A stretch of DNA of 64,000 bases from Verrucomicrobiia bacterium (GTDB taxonomy: Bacteria; Verrucomicrobiota; Verrucomicrobiia; Limisphaerales; JADLHS01). Made by a program: the position numbers and the translations under genes. Below, one piece after another: positions 46,199-56,129 of the stretch. Position 1 is the first letter of the stretch, and every line of letters starts with the position of its first letter. The stretch covers positions 124,001-188,000 of the forward strand of contig JAMLJH010000002.1 in NCBI GenBank assembly GCA_023953615.1. The letters are read 5' to 3'. Under the pieces are notes generated by a model. It was not told the origin of the DNA, did no database searches, and saw only the letters and a list, made by a program, of their open reading frames with translations.

Positions 46199-46726
46199 AT
46201 GCGATTTTTAGCATGGGGTTTGATGCTCGGGTTCATCCTTGCCGGATTGAGCGGTTGTAAAAAACCGGCCCCGACCTCCAAGCCCGAGATTGATCCGCTC
46301 TACGGACATTTGACCCATGCGCAGTCACGGTTGCCCACCATCAAACTTTGGTTGGGCGCGGAAGAACTCACCGCCGAATTGGCCCGCACCGAATTGCAAA
46401 TTCGCACGGGAATGATGTTTCGCACCAACCTCGTCGAAACCGAAGGCATGTTGTTTGTCTTTCCGCCGGAGGCGATCGGGCCAAAGGATTTCTACATGCG
46501 CAACTGCGTCGTGCCGCTTTCGGCGGCTTACATTACCCCGGATGGAACGATCGCCGAAATCATCGAGCTGGAACCGGGCAACGAGGTCGGCGTGCGCTCC
46601 AAAACATCCAACCTGCAATACGTCTTGGAGGTTTCCCGTGGTTGGTTCGAGCGGCACAACATCCGGACCGGCGCGGTGATTCGCACTGAGCGCGGGTCGC
46701 TGCACGACACGTTCTTTGCCCGCTGA
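46199..46726 (+). CDS. DUF192 lipoprotein
   Basis: 175 residues. MRFLAWGLMLGFILAGLSGC is a lipoprotein signal with lipobox LSGC. The DUF192 core follows: ELQIRTGMMFRTNLVETEGM, PKDFYMRNCVVPLSAAYI, GTIAEIIELEPGNEVG, YVLEVSRGWFERHNI. The family is a small beta barrel, often exported, of unknown role. The ATG at 46199 overlaps an out-of-frame ATG at 46191. Convergent with the phosphatase gene. Confidence 0.9.
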   Translation: MRFLAWGLMLGFILAGLSGCKKPAPTSKPEIDPLYGHLTHAQSRLPTIKLWLGAEELTAELARTELQIRTGMMFRTNLVETEGMLFVFPPEAIGPKDFYMRNCVVPLSAAYITPDGTIAEIIELEPGNEVGVRSKTSNLQYVLEVSRGWFERHNIRTGAVIRTERGSLHDTFFAR

Positions 46727-46732
46727 TCACGC

Positions 46733-47683
46733 TCAACCTTCGTCCAGCACCGCGGCAAAGCGCAAGCCGCGCGTGCTGACCCGCAGTTCACGAAATCGGA
46801 AATGCTCCAGAATGGCCTGGTAAATGACCGCCCCGGTTAAAATGACGTCCGCCCGCGACCGCGGCAGACCGATTAGTTCCTGCCTTCGGGCCAGCGACAA
46901 GCGCCAGAGCTGTTCCGTTTGTTGGGTCAACCAGTTCGAACTGATACGCGCGGCTTCAATTACCTCGCGGTCAAATGTGGTGAGTCGCGCGGCCATTCGC
47001 GCCAGAATGGTTGCGGCGCCGCCGGTGCCGACGAGTTGAACTTGAGCGGAGGTCTCCGAAATTTCATGCTGCCAAACCGGCATTAAAATGGGCGACACCT
47101 GATCGGCGAGCAGACCGCGCACGTTCTGAGTGACGGCGTGTAATTCCGCGGCGGTCGGTGGGTCGCTGATGGTGAAAGTTTCCATTAACCGCACTGAGCC
47201 TAGCGGGAAGCTTTGACTGAAAATTCTGCGCTCTCCTCGGCCGAGAATGAATTCGGTGCTGCCGCCGCCCACATCGAGCAGCAGCAATGGCCCCGCTGGC
47301 AGAGTGGCATCGGTGAGGACGCCCCGGAACACCCACTCGGCCTCCTGGTCGCCGGAGATGATTTCCAAGGTGATCCCGCTTTGTTGTTCAATGGCTTGGA
47401 CGAGTGCGGCGGCGTTCACCGCTTCACGGGCAACGCTGGTGGAAAAAACGCGGATGGTTTCGCAGGCGAAGCGTTTGGCTTGCTCGACGTAATCCGCAAC
47501 GGCTTCAGCGGTGTTGACGATTGCCGTCGGTTGCAGCTTGCGCGTTTCGTAAAATCCCTGTCCGAGCCGGGTTTGATGGCTGGCCTCGTCGAGCGCCCGT
47601 ACCTCGTTGCCGTGAATTTCAGCAATGAGCAATTTCACCGAATTGGTACCGACATCAATGGCGGCCCGACGAAGCCCAGACAT
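46733..47683 (-). CDS. Ppx/GppA exopolyphosphatase-type phosphatase
   Basis: 316 residues from ATG 47683 (MSGLRRAAIDVGTNSVKLLI). ASKHA fold: first phosphate loop IDVGTNSVKLLIAE, VFSTSVAREAVNA, ISGDQEAEWVFRGV, LLLDVGGGSTEFILG as the second phosphate loop. It lacks the C-terminal HD-like domain of long Ppx, so it is the short form. It hydrolyses polyphosphate or pppGpp; which cannot be decided. Confidence 0.92.
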   Translation of the reverse strand: MSGLRRAAIDVGTNSVKLLIAEIHGNEVRALDEASHQTRLGQGFYETRKLQPTAIVNTAEAVADYVEQAKRFACETIRVFSTSVAREAVNAAALVQAIEQQSGITLEIISGDQEAEWVFRGVLTDATLPAGPLLLLDVGGGSTEFILGRGERRIFSQSFPLGSVRLMETFTISDPPTAAELHAVTQNVRGLLADQVSPILMPVWQHEISETSAQVQLVGTGGAATILARMAARLTTFDREVIEAARISSNWLTQQTEQLWRLSLARRQELIGLPRSRADVILTGAVIYQAILEHFRFRELRVSTRGLRFAAVLDEG

Positions 47684-47886
47684 GCGTGGCGAATTAGAAC
47701 AGGCAACGCCACCTTGACCAAGCGAAATTAGCTGTCTCAAATCGCCAACGAACCAGTTCGGTCGGCTGGCGCCATGGTTGTTCTGATAGCTGCGCCGAGG
47801 TGGAGCGAAGGTGAGTTGACCGCGAAAGACGCGGATTGCGCAATCACGTTGCGCTCTATTTGCTGAGGTCGTTCCGGTTTGGCGAC

Positions 47887-48702
47887 TCACTTCAATAACC
47901 CGTTCAAAACTTTCTGCCATTCGTTACCATAGACCAACTCGAACACGATCTTTCGCTCGGGAAATTCCAGACCCAACTCCGTCCAGCTTTTTGCTTCCGC
48001 CAGTTTGTTGCAGAGTTTGAACATCTGCTTCTTATAGTCCGTGTCCTCGTTTTTCAGGTGGATACCCTTTGATTCAACCACGAATACTTTGTCGAAATCT
48101 GTTTTGTCACCCTCCTTTTCAAATTCCAACATTTCGACATCAGGATTTCGCGAATAAACCAGAATGTATTCGTGAGTCTTAGCGATTTCCTTGTAGGTCT
48201 GACCGCGTTTGTTTGATTGAACCACGATGACGGAAACAAAGTTTTCCTCGCCTAATACTTCATCTAGCAGCATCCGAAGCCGATGCTGCTCATTGTCGTC
48301 TATACTGATGAAGATTATTCCGTCGTCGTTGAGCAATTCGCACAGTAATTTCAATCGAGGCATCAGCAGGCACAGCCATTTGTCGTGGCGGGTGAGGTCT
48401 TCGCGATCCACGGTTTTGCCGAGCCATTCCTGCATCATCGGCGAGTTGACGTTGTCGTTGTAAGCCCAGCCGTCGTTGCCAGTGTTGTAGGGCGGGTCAA
48501 TGTAGATGCACTTCACCCGGCCCGCGTAAGTGGGCAGCAGCGCCTTCAACGCCTTCAAGTTGTCGCCGTGAATGATGAGATTGTCGTCCAGTCGGACTTT
48601 ATCCGTGAGGCTTTTGTCCCTCTTCGGCACCAGTTCGTGATACTTGACCGTGAGATGGTAATTTTGGACGAGCGCTTTCCCTTTGAAATCGAGTGTGGCC
48701 AT
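47887..48702 (-). pseudogene. Type III restriction-modification remnant: mod N-terminus fused to res C-terminus
   Basis: 271 residues. 1-200 are the beginning of a type III adenine methyltransferase: LVQNYHLTVKYHELVPKRD, LIIHGDNLKALKALLPTY, CIYIDPPYNTGNDGW (motif IV), FISIDDNEQHRLRMLLDEV. Around 48100 the sequence switches in frame to what looks like the end of the Res helicase-nuclease subunit: KVFVVESKGIHLKNEDTDYK, ELGLEFPERKIVFELVY. The SAM-binding FxGxG motif and target domain of Mod, and nearly all of Res, are gone, so a deletion fused the two genes. Not expected to work. Confidence 0.8.
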
Positions 48703-49074
48703 TGATTGCCGTGGTTGCTTACGCAACAAAGGCGACGGGAAATCTGAAAACAGAAGAGGCGCGAACTCGTCGTACCCTGCTCCGAGGCACCGCGAAGCGC
48801 CTGTCAAACGAGGTAACGCCAAGCCGCGCCCATTTGGGCGCGCTCGGCCGGTTCGTTTGACGGGCTTGGAAAATTCGCGGTTTTCGGAGCAGCCCGTAGC
48901 CGAAGCTACGCAAAGTTGTTAGTTAAATTATCTGGTCATTTTGTTATTTGACGGACGCGGTCAGAGTAGTGAAATGAACGACGGAAGCAAAGCCGGGATT
49001 TGATTCGTCACCGCCTCGCGAATCGCGTTCTTCAGGTTGTCGCCCCTTCAGGGCTGGAACTATTTATGACGATG

Positions 49075-49120
49075 AACCCAGGGCGTGGCCCTGGGCTATC
49101 ATCTGTCGGGCTTTCAGCCC
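49075..49120. repeat. Two intergenic palindromes
   Basis: 49075-49097 contains CCCAGGGCGTGGCCCTGGG and 49106-49120 TCGGGCTTTCAGCCC, the latter shared with 14611-14632. They lie in the 730-base gap 48703-49433 between the restriction remnant and the UDG gene, where no real gene is seen; a CGCCCCTTCAGGGCTGG piece at 49040 belongs to the same vocabulary. Confidence 0.55.
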
Positions 49121-49433
49121 TTCCGCCTGATCGGTGCGGTTCGCGGATTGTTCGGAAATTTACGCAGTCTTTTGACGGTTGACGCGGAATTTGTGCGAAC
49201 GACTGCCGATGGTGACAAACCTCAGATCCGTGGCGCATTACCGCAGCAGGCTGGATCGCGAAACGTGTGGATCACACGAAATGAGAATGAGAATTGAAGC
49301 ACCGTCGCGGCCGTAGGCGGTCGAGGCGAAGATAGACGGATTGGGGTCTTTTAATTTGAGTCAATTCGTCCGCGCGTGTTGACGGGGTGGAATTTTCACT
49401 CGCTCCAGGTGACCAGCCGGTTAGGATGTCAGG

Positions 49434-50348
49434 ATGCAATCGGCTTACGTACAATTGCTGGACAGCACGATTCGCTACCTGGAACACCGGCGAAATCAAG
49501 GGCAGCGACAAATCACCGTGTCGGCGGAAACGGTGCGGGCGCTGTTCGCTCCAGTCCAAAAAATTTCGCCACCGCCGGCAGCGTCCTTTTCACGGGTCGC
49601 CCCGAAAATTCCACCGGCATTGCGTCGGGCGCCGCTGCCGCAGCCGCCGCTGCCCGCCGCCGCCGTGATTCCAACCGCACCGGCGTCTTCGCGAAGCCAA
49701 TCGGTCCCGATTTCTTCCGTCAACCCGGACAAAGTTGCCGCTTACGCTGAATTGCAAAAGCGAGTGCTGGCCTGTGTGAAGTGTCCGCATTTGGTTGCCA
49801 CCCGCAAATCAGTGGTCTTTGGAACGGGCAACATTGATGCGCAACTGATGTTTGTCGGCGAAGCGCCGGGCGCGGATGAAGATGCGCAGGGCGAACCGTT
49901 CGTCGGCAAGGCGGGGCAATTACTCACCAAGATCATTGAGACGATGGGCTTGAAACGCAGTGACGTGTACATCGCCAACGTGCTGAAATGCCGTCCCGAC
50001 ACGCCGCAGCAGAAAACCGGAAACCGTCAGCCTACCGACGAGGAAATGGCCACCTGCCTGCCGTATTTGCATGAGCAGATTGATCTCATCCAGCCCAAGG
50101 TGCTGGTGGCGTTGGGTGCGGTTGCCATCAAAGGTTTGCTGGGACGTCCGGTTTCCATCACCAAGTCGCGCGGTCATTGGATGGAATATCGCGGTCTTCC
50201 CCTCATGCCCACGTTTCATCCCGCATATTTGCTCCGCACCAACTCGATGCAGGACAAGCGCGCGGTCTGGGAGGACATGCTGCAAGTGATGGAGAAATTG
50301 AATCGCCCGATCAGCCCGCGGCAACGCGGTTACTTTTCGTTGAAATGA
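49434..50348 (+). CDS. Uracil-DNA glycosylase, family 4-like (Fe-S)
   Basis: 304 residues. An N-terminal extension of about 100 residues rich in Pro/Ala precedes the catalytic domain. LACVKCPHLVATRKSVVFG holds the C-x2-C of the [4Fe-4S] cluster; further Cys in NVLKCRPD and MATCLPYL. Motif 1 is VGEAPGADEDAQGEPFVG, motif 3 MPTFHPAYLLR. Removes uracil from DNA. Divergent from nothing; the GNAT gene converges 19 bases after the stop. Confidence 0.93.
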   Translation: MQSAYVQLLDSTIRYLEHRRNQGQRQITVSAETVRALFAPVQKISPPPAASFSRVAPKIPPALRRAPLPQPPLPAAAVIPTAPASSRSQSVPISSVNPDKVAAYAELQKRVLACVKCPHLVATRKSVVFGTGNIDAQLMFVGEAPGADEDAQGEPFVGKAGQLLTKIIETMGLKRSDVYIANVLKCRPDTPQQKTGNRQPTDEEMATCLPYLHEQIDLIQPKVLVALGAVAIKGLLGRPVSITKSRGHWMEYRGLPLMPTFHPAYLLRTNSMQDKRAVWEDMLQVMEKLNRPISPRQRGYFSLK

Positions 50349-50366
50349 CCCGCGCGATGGCGGGCG

Positions 50367-50930
50367 TCAGGGCAGCAATTGCGCGATGGGGATTTCGGCG
50401 TGATAAACTTCGCCGGACCACGCTCCCTGACCGCCGCCGGCCGAAATCTTGCGCAGTAACCGCAGCATCTTGTCATTGCTGCTCAACACTTCAGCGGTAA
50501 AAAACTTCACGTCATCCTGGGCGGCGAGCCGGGCCAGCAGACGCAGCATAAAAATGCCGAGGCCGGCCCGCTGAAAATCATCATGCACGGTAAGGGCAAT
50601 TTCCGCCCGACCAGTCGCCGCCAATTTCACATACCGCGCGCCGCAGATCAGGCGCGGGGCCGTCGTTGTTTCCACCAAACCCACAATGCAGGTTTCGCGC
50701 TGCGGATCGAAGCTGAGCATGCGCCGCAGCATTTCCGGCGACACCTGACGGACCGGGCTGAAGAAGCGGTGTAGCAGGGTTTCCGGCGAGGCGGAATTGA
50801 TGGCGGTGGTAATCAGTGCTTCATCGCTCGACTGGATGCGACGGAAACGCACCAGACGCTGATCCGGCAGGCGATGTGCGCCAAGCCATTCCTGCGTGGA
50901 GACGTTTCCGATCGTTTCAGACACGCCCAC
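50367..50930 (-). CDS. GNAT family acetyltransferase
   Basis: 187 residues if GTG 50930 is the start (GTG 50924 is also possible). The acetyl-CoA loop appears as HDDFQRAGLGIFMLRLLARL (Q/R-x-x-G-x-G/A). Preceding strands RETCIVGLVET and RAEIALTV fit motifs D/A. The C-terminal EVLSSNDKMLRLLRKI matches motif B. Substrate unknown. Lies 63 bases downstream of the small conserved gene at 50994. Confidence 0.8.
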   Translation of the reverse strand: MGVSETIGNVSTQEWLGAHRLPDQRLVRFRRIQSSDEALITTAINSASPETLLHRFFSPVRQVSPEMLRRMLSFDPQRETCIVGLVETTTAPRLICGARYVKLAATGRAEIALTVHDDFQRAGLGIFMLRLLARLAAQDDVKFFTAEVLSSNDKMLRLLRKISAGGGQGAWSGEVYHAEIPIAQLLP

Positions 50931-50993
50931 AGTATTTCCCGGGCCAGCGTCGTCGCCAATGGAAAACGGACGGGTCGCGGGAAAAGAGACGCA

Positions 50994-51269
50994 TCAGACG
51001 CCCTCGAAAACGCGCACCAACCGATTGTCCACATACACGGTGTTGCGGGTGCCAAACAATTGCCGTCGCAATTTTTCGATGCGGATTTCGGAACGTTCCA
51101 TCTGCCCCACGACGAATTGGAATACCTCGCGCTCGGGTTCGTTGAGCAGCCGGGCATTTTTAAGCACCGTTTTTTTGTTCACCTTGATGGATAACATTCC
51201 CATGAGCTGGTTGTGGTTGAATTCGATCTGATGTTTTTCGATTTCACCGACTTCGACTTTGAACTTCAT
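50994..51269 (-). CDS. Small hypothetical protein with strong RBS
   Basis: 91 residues from ATG 51269; GGAGG with five-base spacing is one of the best Shine-Dalgarno sites in the window. Charged, soluble: MKFKVEVGEIEKHQIEFNHN, then QLMGMLSIKVNKKTVLKN. Helical C-terminus ERSEIRIEKLRRQLF. Pattern suggests a small alpha/beta regulator or RNA-binding protein; not recognised. Confidence 0.75.
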   Translation of the reverse strand: MKFKVEVGEIEKHQIEFNHNQLMGMLSIKVNKKTVLKNARLLNEPEREVFQFVVGQMERSEIRIEKLRRQLFGTRNTVYVDNRLVRVFEGV

Positions 51270-51488
51270 ATACGCCTCCGAATGTTCGTTGCGCCCTTCC
51301 TCTTGCAACGTCTGTGCCAGGCGGTTTTATGAGCCTAAGCGCGTGGAGTTGTCCCGGTTCTACCCAAGGTTGCCTTGCGCGGAGTCTCAAGGAAGTTCGC
51401 GAAGCGGAAGCGCCAAGGATTTTTCCGGGGATCTCCCGGAACGCAATCCGTTGACGCCCATGCAGGCGCGGTTGCGGATGAAGCGGAG

Positions 51489-52718
51489 TTACCCGTTGGT
51501 GATCAGCTTGGAAATGGCCGTCACATTCAGCAAAGCCTTCGGAACAATGCCACTCACTTCCACGAACTCGGGCAATTTCGAGCCGTCCGCGCTGCGTTCG
51601 GAACAGTGATCGCCGTCGCCCCAGGGGCCGAGTCCATCCAGCGTGGGGACGAGATCCCAAATTTGGTTGCCGTCACTTAATCCGCCACGTTGATGACCAC
51701 TGACGGGAAGGTTTAACTCGCGTCCGGCTTGCATCCAAATCTCGCCTAACCGGTCCGTGTCAGCATTGCGCGGCCACGGACGCGCTTCGGTGAGGATTTC
51801 CACTTTGATCTGACTGCGGAAACCATCCGCGGGACTGGTGACTTCGCCCGGCCCGGCCAGCGCGAGCAGTTGGTTGATGCCGTGTTGATAGGTCGCCGCA
51901 TCGAAGGCGCGCAATTCGCCCTCGACCACCGCTTCATGCGGCACGCGATTCAACACCGTGCCGCCGGTTACAGTGGCCACGTTGACGGTCAGTTCACGCG
52001 AATAATCCGTGATGGCGGCGAGGCGCGGCAGCAGTTGGCCGAGCTGCACAATGGCGTTGCAACCGTGCGGATGTTTGCCGCCGGCGTGCGCGCCGCGTCC
52101 GGTGATTGTTACCCGCCACGTCGCGCGACCTTTGCGTGCCAGCACCACCAACCGGTCCTGGCCCAATCGTCCCTCCGCCTCAAAAACCAATGCGGCCAGA
52201 GTATTTTTATCCAATCGCTCCCGGCACACCGTCCCAAAGTCCGGCGAGAACATTTCCTCGGCTGAATTGAGCAACAGTTTCCAGGTAACCCGCTCGAAAA
52301 GTTCCGGCGCCTGCGCCTGGAGCGCCTTCAACACCAGCCACATCATCATGGTGCCGCCCTTGATGTCGTTGGTGCCCGGACCAAAAATGCGGTCTCCTTC
52401 CACCGACCAATGAAAATTATTGCGCGTTTCTTCCTCCGGCGGAAACACCGTATCCAGATGCGACACCATCAGGATGCTTTGCTTTCCGTTGCCGGGACGC
52501 GCCAACACCAGATGTTGTCCATACTGCGGATTGGTGGGATTGACATATTCAGCCGTGAACCCCAAGGGGGCGAAACATTCCGCCGTGAACCGCGCCAAGC
52601 GATTTATGCCTTCACGATTCAGAGTGAAGCTGTTGATGGCCACCATTCGCCGCAGCAATTCAAGCGCGTCGGGCAGTTGGGTTTCCAAGTAGGTTTGAAG
52701 CGAAGTCGGATTCAACAC
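51489..52718 (-). CDS. M20 family metallopeptidase
   Basis: 409 residues, GTG start. Dizinc ligands: MVSHLDTVFPPE (His, Asp), GPGTNDIKGG (bridging Asp), NSAEEMFSP (catalytic Glu and ligand), FEAEGR, and GDGDHCSERS (C-terminal His). Dimerisation insert with TGRGAHAGGKHPHGCN. Close to carboxypeptidase G2/ArgE-DapE type enzymes; substrate not deducible. No signal peptide, so cytoplasmic. Confidence 0.92.
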   Translation of the reverse strand: MLNPTSLQTYLETQLPDALELLRRMVAINSFTLNREGINRLARFTAECFAPLGFTAEYVNPTNPQYGQHLVLARPGNGKQSILMVSHLDTVFPPEEETRNNFHWSVEGDRIFGPGTNDIKGGTMMMWLVLKALQAQAPELFERVTWKLLLNSAEEMFSPDFGTVCRERLDKNTLAALVFEAEGRLGQDRLVVLARKGRATWRVTITGRGAHAGGKHPHGCNAIVQLGQLLPRLAAITDYSRELTVNVATVTGGTVLNRVPHEAVVEGELRAFDAATYQHGINQLLALAGPGEVTSPADGFRSQIKVEILTEARPWPRNADTDRLGEIWMQAGRELNLPVSGHQRGGLSDGNQIWDLVPTLDGLGPWGDGDHCSERSADGSKLPEFVEVSGIVPKALLNVTAISKLITNG

Positions 52719-52890
52719 GGGAAGAGAATCGGAAGATTTTCGATTGCGGTCAATCTCTGGAGGACGGCCGGTGGCTCATATCAGGAGGTTCAATGGCGCG
52801 TTGCGGTGGGGTGGAGGAGATGGTGGCGAACAGAAAAACGGGACCCAGCTTTCACTGGATCCCGTCTGAAAAATCCCAACGGCGTAATGA

Positions 52891-53235
52891 TTAACGCCCG
52901 CCGCGATCACCACGATCACCGCGATCGCCCCGTCCGCCGAAGTCCCGGCGCGGTCCTCGTCCGCCGCCGCCGCCCGCCGGGCGTTCTTCGCGTGGACGCG
53001 CAATATTGACGGTCAATGCCCGACCATCAATTTCCTTTCCGTGCAATCCTTCGATTGCCTTTTCGGCTTCTTCCTGACTGGCCATCGTGACGAACGCGAA
53101 CCCGCGAGGGCGACCCGTCATGCGGTCCATCATGATGTTGGCCTCCACGACGCTGCCGAAGGCGGCAAAGGCGTCTTGAAGGTCGTTTTCAGTGGTTTTG
53201 AAGGAAAGATTTCCTACAAACAACTTTGTGCTCAT
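52891..53235 (-). CDS. RNA-binding protein, single RRM with RGG tail
   Basis: 114 residues from ATG 53235. RNP-2 KLFVGNLSF and RNP-1 RGFAFVTM are intact (residues 3-8 and about 43-50). The Gly/Arg/Asp tail ([19 protein letters not shown]) resembles cold-induced cyanobacterial and verrucomicrobial RRM proteins. The longer frame to 53277 is not needed. Expected to bind RNA in the cytoplasm. Confidence 0.95.
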   Translation of the reverse strand: MSTKLFVGNLSFKTTENDLQDAFAAFGSVVEANIMMDRMTGRPRGFAFVTMASQEEAEKAIEGLHGKEIDGRALTVNIARPREERPAGGGGGRGPRRDFGGRGDRGDRGDRGGR

Positions 53236-53431
53236 GTGATGTTTAACTGTCCGAGACCAACTCTGCTTACTCCACACTGTTCCCGACCGCCGGGTTTCAA
53301 ATCATCACTGAACCAAGTTCACTTGAAGATTCACCATGTCGTGGCAGCGACAAGCTATCTATCAGACGGGCTGACTTTGGCAAAACAACGGCTAACTTCA
53401 AGCGCAAATTTACACGAAAAATCCAAGCCAT

Positions 53432-54286
53432 TTACCGCTGGCATTGTGGACAATAAAAGGTGCTGCGCCCCGCCTGAACCAGACGTTTGATCGGAGTTTG
53501 GCAGCGGCCACAAGGTTGCCCCGCCCGATCATAAACCCGCAGCCGCTCGCTATAATAGGCGGGCGTTTCCGTCCGTAAACCGTAGTAAAACAAACGGTCG
53601 CCGCGCTGCGCGCCGACTCCGTAATGCAACGGCACCGTGCTGCCGAACCGAATGGCCTCATTCAATACGGCACGGATCGCGCGCCAGAGCGCCCGAATTT
53701 GCGGCGGTTTTAGTTGGCCGGCGGCGCGACGTGGATTGATGCGCGCCCGGTACAGCGCTTCGCTCGCGTAGATGTTGCCGATGCCGGCCACGAGGTCTTG
53801 ATCCAGCAGTCGCACTTTGATGGCGCGCTTGCGCCCGGCCAAGGCGGCCGCGAAAATTGTTGGCGTAAAATTGCGGCTCAACGGTTCGGGGCCGAGTCGC
53901 GGAAGGATGTCCGAGTTCAAACTAAACCGACCGAAGTAGCGTGGGTCTTCATAGATGAAATGTTCGCGTCCCAGATCCAGCACGACGGCGGCGTGCTTCG
54001 GCAATGGTTCATTTTTCCGCGTGAGAAACATTCGTCCGGTCATCCCCAAGTGGCCGACCAGTTGGATGGGCGGTTTGCCGCGACCGTTCTGTAATTGGAA
54101 CAACAGATATTTGCCGCGACGGCTCACGTCCCGAAAGGTTGCTCCGGTCAAAATGCGTCGCAAGCGGGCCGGGGTATCCGGACGAATGACTTTGGCTCGA
54201 TGGACGTTTACCGCACGAATTTTTTTGTCACGCAACAGCGGGCGCAGATGGCGCACCAGCACTTCGACCTCGGGTAACTCAGGCAT
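53432..54286 (-). CDS. mutM: Formamidopyrimidine-DNA glycosylase
   Basis: 284 residues. Starts MPELPEVEVLVRHLRPLL: catalytic Pro2/Glu3. LVGHLGMTGRMF, DPRYFGRF, the helix-two-turn-helix LLDQDLVAGIGNIYASEALY, and the zinc finger CGRC...CPQC at the end. Excises 8-oxoguanine and cuts the strand. Same strand as pyrH and the 80-residue ORF upstream. Confidence 0.96.
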   Translation of the reverse strand: MPELPEVEVLVRHLRPLLRDKKIRAVNVHRAKVIRPDTPARLRRILTGATFRDVSRRGKYLLFQLQNGRGKPPIQLVGHLGMTGRMFLTRKNEPLPKHAAVVLDLGREHFIYEDPRYFGRFSLNSDILPRLGPEPLSRNFTPTIFAAALAGRKRAIKVRLLDQDLVAGIGNIYASEALYRARINPRRAAGQLKPPQIRALWRAIRAVLNEAIRFGSTVPLHYGVGAQRGDRLFYYGLRTETPAYYSERLRVYDRAGQPCGRCQTPIKRLVQAGRSTFYCPQCQR

Positions 54287-54307
54287 GACGATGAGGAAAT
54301 CGAAACG

Positions 54308-54550
54308 TCATCGCAAACTGGCGAGCCGCTCCAAGCATGTCGCGGCATCTATTCCCTCGCAGATCGCGTCATCCATCGCATCCATAATGGCATCGTCCGA
54401 GGCCACAACGCGCTGATCTTTACGGACGGCAAAGACCAACGCCGGCTCCTCGCCAATACTGAAAGCGCCTTCGAGCCATGCTTCCATTGCGGCAAGCGCA
54501 GACAAGCCACGCAAGTATTCAAGCTGTGCTTTGTTTTGGGATTCAAACAT
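54308..54550 (-). CDS. Small hypothetical protein between pyrH and mutM
   Basis: 80 residues, mostly helical and acidic (EEPALVFAVRKDQRVVASDD, AIMDAMDDAICEGIDAATC). It is spaced 20 bases after pyrH and 21 before mutM, in the same direction, which suggests an operon. No strong ribosome binding site. Not recognised; no signal peptide. Confidence 0.6.
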   Translation of the reverse strand: MFESQNKAQLEYLRGLSALAAMEAWLEGAFSIGEEPALVFAVRKDQRVVASDDAIMDAMDDAICEGIDAATCLERLASLR

Positions 54551-54570
54551 AAGATTTGGAAAGAGGTCGC

Positions 54571-55296
54571 CTACCCTGTCACCACCGTGCCGACGGATTC
54601 GCCCAGCACGACGCGCCGGAGGTTGTGCGGTTTGAAGAAATCAAAGACGATGATCGGCATCTTGTTGTCCAGGCAAAGCGAGAAGGCCGTCGCGTCCATC
54701 ACCTTGAGCTGCTTTTGCAAACATTCCAGGTAAGTGATTTGCGGGTAGCGCCTGGCATTTGGATTTTTCTTTGGATCGCTGTCGTAGATGCCGTCCACCT
54801 TGGTGGCTTTCAAAATCACCTCGGCGCCGATTTCCGTCGCGCGTAACGCGGCGGCGGTGTCGGTCGAGAAATAGGGATTGCCCGTGCCGCCGCCAAAAAT
54901 AACCACCCGGCCTTTTTCCAAATGACGCACCGCGCGGCGGCGGATGAAGGTTTCCGCCACTTGCGGCATGGCGATGGCCGTTTGCACCCGCGTGGCCACC
55001 CCGATTTTTTCGAGCGCATCCTGCAAAGCGAGCGAGTTGATGATGGTGGCCAACATGCCCATGTAATCGCCGGTGGCGCGCTCGATGCCCTTTTCGCTCC
55101 CCGCCAAACCGCGGAAGATGTTCCCCCCGCCGAGCACCACAACGACTTCCACGCCCAGGTCGCGCACCTCGCGCACCTGTTCCGCCATGCTCTGAATTTC
55201 GCGCGCGTTGATGCCAAATCCCGCCTCGCCACCCAGCGCTTCACCGCTGAGTTTAAGGAGGATGCGACGATATCTGGGCTGGGCGCTGGTTTTCAT
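54571..55296 (-). CDS. pyrH: UMP kinase
   Basis: 241 residues of the bacterial amino-acid-kinase-fold UMP kinase. [33 protein letters not shown] (G-loops), [37 protein letters not shown] segment ([15 protein letters not shown]), and [15 protein letters not shown]. Usually near tsf/frr, which are not seen downstream here. Start [11 protein letters not shown] at 55296. Confidence 0.97.
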   Translation of the reverse strand: MKTSAQPRYRRILLKLSGEALGGEAGFGINAREIQSMAEQVREVRDLGVEVVVVLGGGNIFRGLAGSEKGIERATGDYMGMLATIINSLALQDALEKIGVATRVQTAIAMPQVAETFIRRRAVRHLEKGRVVIFGGGTGNPYFSTDTAAALRATEIGAEVILKATKVDGIYDSDPKKNPNARRYPQITYLECLQKQLKVMDATAFSLCLDNKMPIIVFDFFKPHNLRRVVLGESVGTVVTG

Positions 55297-55484
55297 AATG
55301 CGATGCGGCGGCGACGTTTTTGTCGCCCGGCGTTCTACCAGCCCGCGCGCTCAAGGTCAAACCAAAGGGCATTGCCGAAGTGGTCTCGCCGAGTCCTGCC
55401 CGTCCGTAAGTCCGCAATTGCCGCCGGGCGCATGAAGTTAATTTTGTGGGTTGGTTTTGTTTCGCCGTTTCATAAAATGGCGGC

Positions 55485-56066
55485 ATGAGTTCAGTCGCTG
55501 CTGTACGACCCAAACTGACCGAAGCCTTGACCGCGTGGAAAAAATTGCTCGCGGAGCGCGGGTTTGCCACCGAGCTGCTTTGGATTTTTGAGGAAAACCT
55601 CTGCTTCGAACGCAAACCCGACGTGCCGGGTGGAATCCACATCGGCTTCCAAACCCGGTTCGCACCCGTGCCCGAGGAATCCCTGGAAATTGCCTACGAA
55701 CATTTTTGCGAATCCGAGGCGCGGATTGTTTTCTATCGCCTCGGCGAAAATCAGGGGCGCTCCGTCTGCATTTTGCTGGGCGATCCGTGGTTCGGCGACA
55801 AGCAGGAGGCGGACGGTTACCCGCGGCGCGACGACTGGGGGATTTCATTTTTCCCCGGACAAAAAATCGAGATCGAGCAGGTCAACGACATGCGGCGCTG
55901 GATCCGGCGCTTGCGACGCGAACGGCCGTTGCACGACGTGGACTTTTGCATGACGCTGGCGGCGCTGGATGAAATCCAGGTGCATGGCCGAATTCTGACC
56001 GCTGGTGAACGCTATTCCGAAGAGATGTTGGGCAAGCTCCGGCGAATTTTTTCCTATTCGCATTAA
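55485..56066 (+). CDS. Hypothetical protein
   Basis: 193 residues, soluble, intact frame. MSSVAAVRPKLTEALTAWKK, LWIFEENLCFERKPDV, GGIHIGFQTRFAPVPEESLE, RIVFYRLGENQGRSVCILLG. Acidic/aromatic alpha-beta protein; I recognise no catalytic motif or family. Divergent from pyrH. The next SDR gene follows 63 bases later in the same direction. Confidence 0.78.
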   Translation: MSSVAAVRPKLTEALTAWKKLLAERGFATELLWIFEENLCFERKPDVPGGIHIGFQTRFAPVPEESLEIAYEHFCESEARIVFYRLGENQGRSVCILLGDPWFGDKQEADGYPRRDDWGISFFPGQKIEIEQVNDMRRWIRRLRRERPLHDVDFCMTLAALDEIQVHGRILTAGERYSEEMLGKLRRIFSYSH

Positions 56067-56129
56067 GTCGTGCCGCCGCGGATCTGGCGGAAGCCGCGCC
56101 GCCGCGCCATTGGCTGACGCAACCCGACC

